From Prevotella jejuni (GTDB lineage Bacteria; Bacteroidota; Bacteroidia; Bacteroidales; Bacteroidaceae), in assembly GCF_900187995.1 (NCBI RefSeq), contig NZ_FZNZ01000012.1, positions 42,055 to 106,054 of the forward strand: a DNA stretch of 64,000 bases. The letters are read 5' to 3'. Shown here piece by piece: positions 35,935 to 43,543 of the stretch. The position numbers and the translations under genes are program-made. Every line of letters begins with the position of its first letter. Position 1 is the first letter of the stretch. The notes beneath the pieces were generated by a model. The model was not told where the DNA came from. It saw nothing but the letters and a program-made list of their open reading frames with translations, and made no database searches.

Positions 35935-38900
35935 TGAAAGACGAGTCAATAAAGAAAGTCCTGATACTTGGTTCAGGCGCATTGAAAATTGGTGAGGCAG
36001 GCGAGTTTGATTACTCTGGTTCACAGGCATTAAAGGCCTTACGTGAGGAGGGTGTTTCTACTGTTTTGATTAATCCAAACATCGCAACAGTACAGACATC
36101 AGAGGGTGTTGCCGACCAAATCTACTTCCTTCCAGTTCAACCTTACTTCGTTGAGCGTGTTATAGAGAAGGAACGTCCCGACGGCATCCTCCTGTCTTTT
36201 GGTGGTCAGACAGCACTAAACTGTGGTGTTGAGTTGGATAAGACAGGAGTTCTGAAGAAGTATAATGTAAAGGTTTTAGGTACTCCTGTTAAGGCTATCA
36301 TGGACACTGAAGACCGTGAACTCTTCGTTGAACGACTCGATGAGATAGATGTAAAGACAATCAAGAGTGAGGCTTGTGAGGATATTCAGCAAGCACGAGT
36401 GGCTGCAAAGAACCTCGGTTATCCTGTTATTGTACGTGCTGCATACGCATTAGGTGGTCTTGGTAGTGGATTTGCCGATAATGAGGAAGAACTGAATACA
36501 CTCTGTGAGAAGGCTTTCTCATTCTCTCCTCAGGTATTGGTGGAGAAGAGTTTGAAGGGCTGGAAAGAGATAGAGTACGAGGTTGTTCGTGACCGTTACG
36601 ACAACTGTATAACAGTTTGTAACATGGAGAACTTCGACCCACTTGGTATTCACACAGGTGAGTCTATCGTTATTGCACCATCTCAGACCCTTTCTAACAG
36701 CGAGTATCATAAGCTTCGTGCACTGTCTATAAAGATAGTACATCATATTGGTATTGTTGGTGAATGTAATGTTCAGTATGCTTTCGACCCAGAGAGTGAA
36801 GACTATCGTGTTATTGAGGTAAATGCTCGTTTGTCTCGTTCCTCAGCTCTTGCCAGTAAGGCAACTGGTTATCCTCTTGCTTTTGTTGCTGCTAAGTTGG
36901 GTATGGGTTACGGACTCTTTGAGTTGAAGAACTCTGTTACAAAGACCACTTCTGCTTTCTTCGAACCAGCACTTGACTATGTAGTTTGCAAGATTCCACG
37001 TTGGGACCTCAGTAAGTTCCGTGGTGTGGATAGGGAGTTAGGCTCAAGTATGAAGTCTGTTGGTGAGGTAATGGCTATTGGTCGTAACTTCGAGGAAGCC
37101 ATTCAGAAGGGGCTTCGTATGATAGGACAGGGCATGCACGGCTTTGTTGAGAACAAAGAGTTGCAGATAGACGATCTTGATGCAGCGTTGCGTGAACCTA
37201 CCGACAAGCGTGTGTTCCTTATTTCTAAGGCGATGCACAAGGGCTATACGGTTGACCAGATTCACGAACTAACCAAGATTGACCGTTGGTTCCTTAATAA
37301 ACTCAAGCATATCATAGATATTGATGAGGAACTGAAGACAAAGAATATCAACACACTTGATAAGGAACTTTTGCGTACAGCAAAGGTTTATGGCTTTACT
37401 GACTTCCAAATCGCACGTGCTGTTGGGTTGGAGGAAGAGTGCAAGAAGATGCACGAAGCTATGAGAATCGTTCGTCGTTTACGTAAGAGCTTTGGTATTC
37501 TTCCTGTTGTTAAGCAGATAGATACGTTGGCTGCGGAATATCCAGCACAGACCAATTACCTGTACGTTACATACGCAGGAGTGGCTTCTGACATTACATT
37601 CTCTAATGATCGTAACTCAGTTATCGTACTTGGTTCAGGTGCTTACCGCATTGGTAGTTCTGTAGAGTTTGACTGGTGTGGTGTTCAGGCATTGAATACC
37701 ATCCGTCGTCAGGGTTATCGTTCTATCATGATTAACTATAATCCAGAGACAGTGTCAACGGATTATGACATGTGTGATCGCCTCTATTTCGATGAGTTAA
37801 CATTCGAGCGTGTCATGGATATCATTGATGCAGAGAACCCACATGGTGTGATTGTGTCTACAGGTGGACAGATTCCAAATAATCTCGCCATGTATCTTGA
37901 TGAGGAGAACGTGTCCATTCTTGGAACATCAGCAAAGGATATTGATAACGCTGAGGACCGTGCTAAGTTCTCGTCAATGCTTACAGAGAATGGTATCAAT
38001 CAGCCAGAATGGAGTGCATTGACAAGTATGGACGATATTGATAAGTTCGTTGACCGTGTTGGTTTCCCAGTACTTGTACGTCCATCTTACGTCCTTTCAG
38101 GTGCTGCTATGAATGTTTGTTCTAATAAGGATGAGCTTACTCGCTTCCTTCAGTTGGCTGCAAATGTCAGTGAAGACCATCCTGTTGTGGTAAGTAAGTT
38201 CATTGAACATGCAAAGGAGATTGAGATGGATGCTGTTGCACAGGATGGTGAGATTATGGCATACGCTATCTCTGAGCATATTGAGTTTGCTGGTGTTCAC
38301 TCTGGTGATGCTACTATCCAGTTCCCACCTCAGAAACTTTATGTTGAAACAATGCGCCGTATCAAGCGCATCAGTCGTCAGATTGCGAAGAAATTGCACA
38401 TCAACGGACCATTCAACATTCAGTTTATGGCACGTGATAACGATATCCTCGTTATTGAGTGTAACCTCCGTGCGAGCCGTTCATTCCCATTCGTTAGTAA
38501 GGTGTTGAAGCTCAACTTCATCGACTTGGCTACTAAGATTATGCTTGGTGCACCTGTTGAGAAGCCTAATAAGAACCTCTTCGACCTTGATTACGTAGGT
38601 ATTAAGGCGTCTCAATTCTCTTTCAATCGTTTACAGAAGGCTGACCCAGTGTTGGGTGTTGATATGAGTTCTACTGGTGAGGTAGGTTGTTTGGGTGATG
38701 ATACCTCTACAGCTTTGATGAAATCAATGCTGTCAGTTGGTCTTCGAATACCAAAGAAGACAATCTTGTTGTCAACAGGTGGCGCAAAGCAGAAGGCTGA
38801 GATGCTCGATGCAGCAAAGATGTTGAAGCAGCATGGTTATGAACTTTATGCAACAGTCGGTACATCAAAGTATCTCACAGAGAACGGTATTGAGAACACA

Positions 38901-39158
38901 CTCGTCTATATGCCATCAGACGAAGGACAGCATCCACAGGCGCTTGAACTTCTCCATGAGAAGAAGATAGACATGGTTGTGAATATGCCAAAAGACCTTA
39001 CGCCACGTGAGTTGACCAATGGTTATAAGATTCGTCGTGCTGCTATCGACCTCAATGTACCATTGATAACGAATAGCCGACTGGCAAGTGCGTTTATTTC
39101 AGCCTTCTGCAATGTCGGAATGGATGATATTGATATCAAGGCATGGGGCGAGTATTAA
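35934..39158 (+). CDS. carB: Carbamoyl-phosphate synthase large subunit
   Basis: A 1074-residue CarB of normal length. Two homologous ATP-grasp halves are seen: 'GSGALKIGEAGEFDYSGSQA' begins the first and 'GSGAYRIGSSVEFDWCGVQA' (about residue 564) begins the second. Each contains an ATP-binding region such as 'YPVIVRAAYALGGLGSG' and 'FPVLVRPSYVLSGAAMNV'. The C-terminal 130 residues form the MGS-like allosteric domain ('ILLSTGGAKQKAEMLDAAKM'). It combines bicarbonate, ATP and CarA-derived ammonia. The gene overlaps carA by one base and is followed by a strong terminator. Confidence 0.97.
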   Translation: MKDESIKKVLILGSGALKIGEAGEFDYSGSQALKALREEGVSTVLINPNIATVQTSEGVADQIYFLPVQPYFVERVIEKERPDGILLSFGGQTALNCGVELDKTGVLKKYNVKVLGTPVKAIMDTEDRELFVERLDEIDVKTIKSEACEDIQQARVAAKNLGYPVIVRAAYALGGLGSGFADNEEELNTLCEKAFSFSPQVLVEKSLKGWKEIEYEVVRDRYDNCITVCNMENFDPLGIHTGESIVIAPSQTLSNSEYHKLRALSIKIVHHIGIVGECNVQYAFDPESEDYRVIEVNARLSRSSALASKATGYPLAFVAAKLGMGYGLFELKNSVTKTTSAFFEPALDYVVCKIPRWDLSKFRGVDRELGSSMKSVGEVMAIGRNFEEAIQKGLRMIGQGMHGFVENKELQIDDLDAALREPTDKRVFLISKAMHKGYTVDQIHELTKIDRWFLNKLKHIIDIDEELKTKNINTLDKELLRTAKVYGFTDFQIARAVGLEEECKKMHEAMRIVRRLRKSFGILPVVKQIDTLAAEYPAQTNYLYVTYAGVASDITFSNDRNSVIVLGSGAYRIGSSVEFDWCGVQALNTIRRQGYRSIMINYNPETVSTDYDMCDRLYFDELTFERVMDIIDAENPHGVIVSTGGQIPNNLAMYLDEENVSILGTSAKDIDNAEDRAKFSSMLTENGINQPEWSALTSMDDIDKFVDRVGFPVLVRPSYVLSGAAMNVCSNKDELTRFLQLAANVSEDHPVVVSKFIEHAKEIEMDAVAQDGEIMAYAISEHIEFAGVHSGDATIQFPPQKLYVETMRRIKRISRQIAKKLHINGPFNIQFMARDNDILVIECNLRASRSFPFVSKVLKLNFIDLATKIMLGAPVEKPNKNLFDLDYVGIKASQFSFNRLQKADPVLGVDMSSTGEVGCLGDDTSTALMKSMLSVGLRIPKKTILLSTGGAKQKAEMLDAAKMLKQHGYELYATVGTSKYLTENGIENTLVYMPSDEGQHPQALELLHEKKIDMVVNMPKDLTPRELTNGYKIRRAAIDLNVPLITNSRLASAFISAFCNVGMDDIDIKAWGEY

Positions 39159-39185
39159 TGCTCTTCAGATATTAATAAGCGTATA

Positions 39186-39252
39186 GGGAGTTTAGAGATA
39201 AGTTATCTTTAAGGGTATTCATACATATTTCTAAACTCCCTTAACTTTTTAT
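39186..39252 (+). terminator. Intrinsic terminator after carB
   Basis: GGGAGTTTAGA (39186-39196) pairs perfectly with TCTAAACTCCC (39230-39240), followed by TTAACTTTTTATTT. It ends the carAB transcript, starting 28 bases after the carB stop. Confidence 0.85.
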
Positions 39253-39315
39253 TTGAGAACGAGGTGGTAATGTGTTTACTGCCTTTTACTCTCTTGACCC
39301 TTTTACTTTTAGAAT

Positions 39316-39897
39316 ATGAAACTACTATCTATGCGGGCTCTTCCTACATCTTTTGTGGTTGTTATGGCCTTTGCTATTATGTCATGTTCAGGTTATTCTT
39401 CACGAGGAGTAGGACATTATGATACGACACAGGTTGACACAATGATGGCTGTCGACCTTGATAGTAATTCGTCTGGTGATGGGACGTATGTATCGTCATG
39501 GTCTTATCAGAATGACTCACTTGTTGCCAAGACACAAAGTGCACCAAATAAGAAATCACAGATAACTCCTTCTAACCGTATGACGATACGAGTTAGATAT
39601 CTTGGACGTGTTGGAGTTGAGGCTTGTATGATACTTGGTGATGGTGAGCAGTTTGCTGGTAATAGTTATGATACAACTAATTTTGTACGTGTCTACGCAT
39701 ACGGAGAAGAGGTGGGGAGGTTCAGTTATAAGCCTGGAATCAGTAAACAAACTGACTCCGCATTTGTTCAAGACCCCATAGGTTTCGTTGACTGTCTCCG
39801 TAAGTATCGTTCTTTCAAGATAGAAACAACCACTTTTACCAGCGGAACACTTGTTTATAACTTTGATGCCATTGCGACCTTGGCTAAAAGAAGATAA
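39316..39897 (+). CDS. Hypothetical lipoprotein
   Basis: A 193-residue protein with a lipoprotein signal: 'SFVVVMAFAIMSC' gives a lipobox ending in Cys24. A polar, Ser/Asp/Thr-rich stretch follows (to about residue 85), then a beta-rich domain with 'MTIRVRYLGRVGVEACMILG' and 'TFTSGTLVYNFDAIATLAKR'. I recognise no family. It is a single gene on the plus strand between the carB terminator and the patatin gene, with 90 bases to the next start. It is probably an outer-membrane or periplasmic-face lipoprotein of Bacteroidales; function unknown. Confidence 0.6.
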   Translation: MKLLSMRALPTSFVVVMAFAIMSCSGYSSRGVGHYDTTQVDTMMAVDLDSNSSGDGTYVSSWSYQNDSLVAKTQSAPNKKSQITPSNRMTIRVRYLGRVGVEACMILGDGEQFAGNSYDTTNFVRVYAYGEEVGRFSYKPGISKQTDSAFVQDPIGFVDCLRKYRSFKIETTTFTSGTLVYNFDAIATLAKRR

Positions 39898-39987
39898 GAG
39901 GGTAGTGTGTTACCATGGGAATTTTTGTTTTCTCTAATTCCCATATCGTGATATTATTAGTTGGTCGTATAGATAATATAAAGGATA

Positions 39988-40836
39988 ATGAAGAAAGGAC
40001 TTGTATTAGAAGGAGGCGCCATGCGCGGATTGTTTTCAGCTGGTGTGATGGATGTTTTGATGGAGAATGAGATATGGCCTGATGGTGTGATTGGTGTTTC
40101 TGCTGGTGCTGCCTTTGGTTGTAATATGAAGTCAAAACAGCCAGGACGGGCGATAAGATACAACAAAAAGTTGGTAAACGACTGGCGTTATGCTTCTTTG
40201 CGTTCACTCTTAACAACAGGTGATTACTATGGTGGTGAATACGCTTATCATTATATGCCTCGTCATATTGACTACTTCGATGTTGATACTTTCCGTGAGA
40301 ATCCAATGGAGTTTTGGGCTGTATGTACAAACGTTGGAACGGGTAAAGCGGAGTATAAGCGACTGATGGAGGTTGATAATAATTGTTTAGAGTATATTCG
40401 TGCCTCTGCATCTATGCCTATTGCTGCTCGTATTGTGACGGTAGAAGGGAAGAAACTTTTAGATGGTGGTATTGCTGATTCTATCCCTCTCCGCTTCTTT
40501 CAGGAGCAAGGATATGAGCGTAATTTGGTTGTTCTTACTCAACCAGAGGACTTTGTGATGGAGCCAAACTCACTGATGCCTCTTATGCGTATGTGGTTGC
40601 ATCGTCATCCCCGTGTCGTAAAAGCTTTGGAGCAACGCCATATCATGTATAATGAACAGTTAGCTTATGTTTGTGAAGAAGAAAAGAAGCCTAACACCTT
40701 AGTGCTTCGTCCTAAAGCAAAACTAACAATAGGACATTTCTCACACGACCCAGCAATGATGCAAGCAACGTATGAACAGGGTAGGGAAGTAGCCTTAGAG
40801 AGGTTAGATGAGATAAAGAAACTATTTGCATTATAA
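39988..40836 (+). CDS. Patatin-like phospholipase (YjjU/RssA type)
   Basis: A 282-residue patatin-domain hydrolase. The oxyanion glycine motif is 'EGGAMRGLFSAGV' (8-20), the nucleophile elbow G-V-S-A-G carries Ser38, and the catalytic Asp159 is in 'LLDGGIADS' (157-165). It has no signal peptide and a length close to cytoplasmic bacterial patatins. It probably hydrolyses acyl esters of phospholipids. It lies 14 bases upstream of the low-molecular-weight phosphatase gene, so both are probably one transcript; a functional tie between them is not known to me. Confidence 0.88.
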   Translation: MKKGLVLEGGAMRGLFSAGVMDVLMENEIWPDGVIGVSAGAAFGCNMKSKQPGRAIRYNKKLVNDWRYASLRSLLTTGDYYGGEYAYHYMPRHIDYFDVDTFRENPMEFWAVCTNVGTGKAEYKRLMEVDNNCLEYIRASASMPIAARIVTVEGKKLLDGGIADSIPLRFFQEQGYERNLVVLTQPEDFVMEPNSLMPLMRMWLHRHPRVVKALEQRHIMYNEQLAYVCEEEKKPNTLVLRPKAKLTIGHFSHDPAMMQATYEQGREVALERLDEIKKLFAL

Positions 40837-40850
40837 GAAACAGAATACGA

Positions 40851-41348
40851 ATGATGAAGACAAAAGCAGAAGAGAAAGTAAGTATCTTGTTTATTTGTTT
40901 AGGCAATATATGCCGTTCTCCAGCGGCTCATGCTGTGATGCAACACCTTGTTGACGAACGAGGGTGGGGCAACCTATACTTGATAGACTCAGCAGGAATT
41001 GGGGGTTGGCACGTTGGACAGCTTCCAGACAAGCGGATGAGAGAGTGTGGAAGGCAGCGTGGGTATAATGTCAATCATCATGCTCGGCAGTTTGATGCAA
41101 GCAGAGATTTTGATTGTTTCGATAAGATTGTCGTTATGGACGAAGAGAACTATCGTAATATTACGTCGCAAGCACCGAATGAGACGGCCCGAAAGAAGGT
41201 TATTCGAATGGCAGATTTCTTCACTCAGCACCCTTCAGCTACTTGTGTTCCCGACCCTTATTATGGTGGTACAGAGGATTTCAACTTCGCTCTTGATTTG
41301 ATAGAAGACGGCTGTGAGGGTATCTTAAAAGCTCTATCAAATCATTGA
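40851..41348 (+). CDS. Low-molecular-weight protein tyrosine phosphatase
   Basis: A 165-residue LMW-PTP. The P-loop C-x5-R-S is 'CLGNICRS' (Cys16, Arg22, Ser23) and the general-acid loop is 'VPDPYYGG' with Asp. 'IDSAGIGGWHVG' and 'DKIVVMDEENYRNI' fit the family. In bacteria such enzymes often reset Wzc-type tyrosine kinases of capsule export, so a link with the Wza protein at 29809 is possible but not close in position. ATG codons at 40851 and 40854 are both usable. It lies downstream of the patatin gene. Confidence 0.9.
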   Translation: MMKTKAEEKVSILFICLGNICRSPAAHAVMQHLVDERGWGNLYLIDSAGIGGWHVGQLPDKRMRECGRQRGYNVNHHARQFDASRDFDCFDKIVVMDEENYRNITSQAPNETARKKVIRMADFFTQHPSATCVPDPYYGGTEDFNFALDLIEDGCEGILKALSNH

Positions 41349-41410
41349 TAAAGTCTATTAACGAAGACTGAATATAAGACTCACAATTACAGAAATATTT
41401 TTCATTTCAT

Positions 41411-41496
41411 TTTGCTGTCATATTTAACATTTCATGTAATCTCGTTGTAAACTAATGTGTTAGGTGACAATATTGAATGACAGTAATGACAGCAAA
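41411..41496 (+). repeat. 86-base intergenic element, copy B
   Basis: Bounded by TTTGCTGTCA (41411-41420) and TGACAGCAAA (41487-41496). A second TGACAG half-site lies at 41478-41483, nine bases inside the end repeat. Copy B matches the reverse complement of copy C (48168-48253) closely over all 86 bases without a gap, and copy A less closely. The block ATATTTAACATTTCAT is the best kept. Confidence 0.85.
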
Positions 41497-41740
41497 TTTA
41501 GTTTTAGGTGAAATGCTGCGTTATCGACTCTCTGAAGCAAAGTTGTGGGAAATGTTCTATTTGCAAGGAGCTATTAAAAGGCTTAGAAGAATAGGAAGAC
41601 GAACACTAAAGAGGTTGAATGCAGTGTCGCTCACATAGGTGATTGAATCATCAAGAACTTGTAGTTATATAACTGACACCGAGCTGGGAGAGTAGGGTGA
41701 TGAGTCCTTTTTTATTGGTTTACAACATCTTTACAACCAG

Positions 41741-41869
41741 TCCGAAGTCTCCGGATAATCTGTCCGAGGCGTCCGTACAACTTGTCCGAGGCCTTCGTAC
41801 AATTTGTCCGAAGCCTCCGTACAACCTGTCCGAGGCCTTCGGACAATCTGTCCAGGACATCCGGACAAG
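41741..41869. repeat. Array of six 22-base units with TGTCCGA/TCGKACA arms (array 2)
   Basis: Units start at 41741, 41763, 41785, 41807, 41829 and 41851 (the last partial). Arms TGTCCGA and TCGTACA or TCGGACA alternate, so dyad centres fall about every 11 bases and each arm can pair with either neighbour. The units differ at several positions, so this is not a fresh tandem duplication. Confidence 0.8.
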
Positions 41870-42105
41870 ATAAGATAAGCCTTAAAACGTGGGGAGAAGA
41901 TGGGATAGAGGAAGGAATAAGGGTGTTGTGACATGAAAAAGTAAGGATTTACTGAAATTCTTTCTTGCCCTTCTCAAAACCATTACCTATCCCTTATCAA
42001 TTATGATGATGGCCAATAGAGTCCAAGGATGTTTCTTTCTTGAGTCTTATTAAGTGGTTTCTATCTCTCGTTAGCTCCATCATTTCCTACATCAGAACTA
42101 CACAA

Positions 42106-42157
42106 AAAGAGTCCCATAACAAACTATTATTAGTTATATTATGGGACTCTTTGTTTT
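42106..42157. terminator. Bidirectional terminator between convergent genes
   Basis: AAAGAGTCCCATAA (42106-42119) pairs perfectly with TTATGGGACTCTTT (42139-42152) with a 19-base loop. A-rich bases precede and TTGTTTTATT follows, so it can serve both strands; the AGE-epimerase gene ends 20 bases further. Confidence 0.85.
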
Positions 42158-42176
42158 ATTCTTTCGTAGCTTATAA

Positions 42177-43364
42177 CTATTCCATAGTCTTCAATATCTC
42201 TTGACAGAGCATATATCCCTTTATCATCATACGTGGAACGTGGAATGGACCCTTGAAGATATTACCCTTTGCAGGCTGTGCAACGGTTCCATCACGATGT
42301 AGGTAACCATACCACTCAGGATAGTCTTGATCAGGGAAGTGGGCGTATGTCCACTCGCTAATACGCTGATGACGATAGAGATATTCCTCGTCGCCTGTTC
42401 CAAGGTAAGCATAGAGGGAGGCAATGATTGTCTCGCACTGTGGCCACCAGAACTTCATATCCTGTGAGTAGTCCTGTGGTGGGAGGTTACGGCAGTCTCG
42501 GAAGTTGATGATACCACCATATTGCTTGTCCCATCCCCAGTCCCATGACCAATCGAAGATGGTGAGGGCAGTGTCGAGTAGGTCTTTATCCCAGTTGCGC
42601 AACTTTGCTTCCTCCATGATAAACCATGCCGTTTCAATACAATGACCAGGGTTGATAGTACGTGTTGCATTGGTATCAATGAACTCTCCCTTTGGACCGA
42701 CTGTTTCAAGCAGCGCCTTAAACTCTGGGTGCATGAAGTAGCGACGGAGCAATGAGATAGACTCATCAATCTGCTGAGTCAGTGTTGGGTCGTCAATCAC
42801 CGCACGCAGACGTGAACCAACGTTGATGAGAATCATAATGATAGAATGGCTCTGCATCTCTACTGTAGGCTCATACTTAGCAGGGAGAAAACCTGGTGTA
42901 GAGAGGAAGCGCTGTGCATCATGGAACACCTGCAACGCTCTTTCTGCATAGTGTTTGTCACCTGTAGCCAAAGAGTATTCGGCAAAGGCTATTGCTGCGA
43001 ATGTCTCTGAGAAAACATAACGACGCTTGCGCAGTGGCTTACCCTCTGCTGTCACCTCAAAGTACATGTGTCCGTCCTTGTCAAAGCAATATTTCTCAAT
43101 GAAGTCGATAGCCGACTTAGAGGCTTCAAGCCACTCTTGGTTCTTCTCTACATTGTTGTATGCAAAAGCGCAGATGAAGGCCCATCGTCCTTGAAACCAC
43201 ACCGATTTCGTTGTGTCCATTAAGGATCCATCACGGTCCAAGCAGGTGTATATACCGCCATTCTCCTTGTCCCAACCATGGTTCAACCAGAAAGGCATAA
43301 TGTTGTTTGTTAGGTCGTTCTTGTAGGTTTCAGCCCATGAACGTAAGTATTCTTTCTTATTCAT
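42177..43364 (-). CDS. AGE-family epimerase (N-acylglucosamine 2-epimerase/cellobiose epimerase type)
   Basis: A 395-residue (alpha/alpha)6-barrel protein. Key features are 'WFQGRWAFICAFAYNN' (about 56-71), 'KRRYVFSETFAAIAFAEYS', 'INPGHCIETAWFIMEEA' (His-x-Ile-Glu) and 'MKFWWPQCETIIASLYAY', which carry the histidine and glutamate residues used for C2 proton exchange. Members epimerise GlcNAc to ManNAc in sialic-acid use, or glucose to mannose in oligosaccharides. 'PGHCIE' and the length fit the N-acylglucosamine 2-epimerase group, but the substrate is not settled, as no nan genes lie nearby. It stands alone on the minus strand. Confidence 0.85.
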   Translation of the reverse strand: MNKKEYLRSWAETYKNDLTNNIMPFWLNHGWDKENGGIYTCLDRDGSLMDTTKSVWFQGRWAFICAFAYNNVEKNQEWLEASKSAIDFIEKYCFDKDGHMYFEVTAEGKPLRKRRYVFSETFAAIAFAEYSLATGDKHYAERALQVFHDAQRFLSTPGFLPAKYEPTVEMQSHSIIMILINVGSRLRAVIDDPTLTQQIDESISLLRRYFMHPEFKALLETVGPKGEFIDTNATRTINPGHCIETAWFIMEEAKLRNWDKDLLDTALTIFDWSWDWGWDKQYGGIINFRDCRNLPPQDYSQDMKFWWPQCETIIASLYAYLGTGDEEYLYRHQRISEWTYAHFPDQDYPEWYGYLHRDGTVAQPAKGNIFKGPFHVPRMMIKGYMLCQEILKTME

Positions 43365-43543
43365 AATCTTAGGTGATATTATCTATATGTTTATTCTCCA
43401 ATGGATAGCTGTGTAGGGTGGGTAAGGAACGATCTTACTGAGTCCTTCCTTCATCAAAGAAGCCCGACAAATTTAGAACTAATTTACCGATTATCCAAAT
43501 AAAAGAGATGATAACTTGTAACTTTATTCTTGATAGCTATGAC

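Larger units (their letters stand above)
41349..42176. other. Gene-free stretch holding two distinct repeat types and a terminator
   Basis: Convergent between the phosphatase and AGE-epimerase genes. It contains 86-base element copy B (41411-41496), the 22-base array with TGTCCGA arms (41741-41869) and a strong bidirectional hairpin (42106-42152). Nothing coding is supported; a minus-strand frame at 41731-41934 is only the repeat read through. Confidence 0.65.

Noticed and set aside
41731..41934. Minus-strand frame over the TGTCCGA array
   Set aside because: The translation is only the repeat read in frame (RRPRTGCTEASD pattern). There is no start context or promoter, and it lies in a convergent gap.
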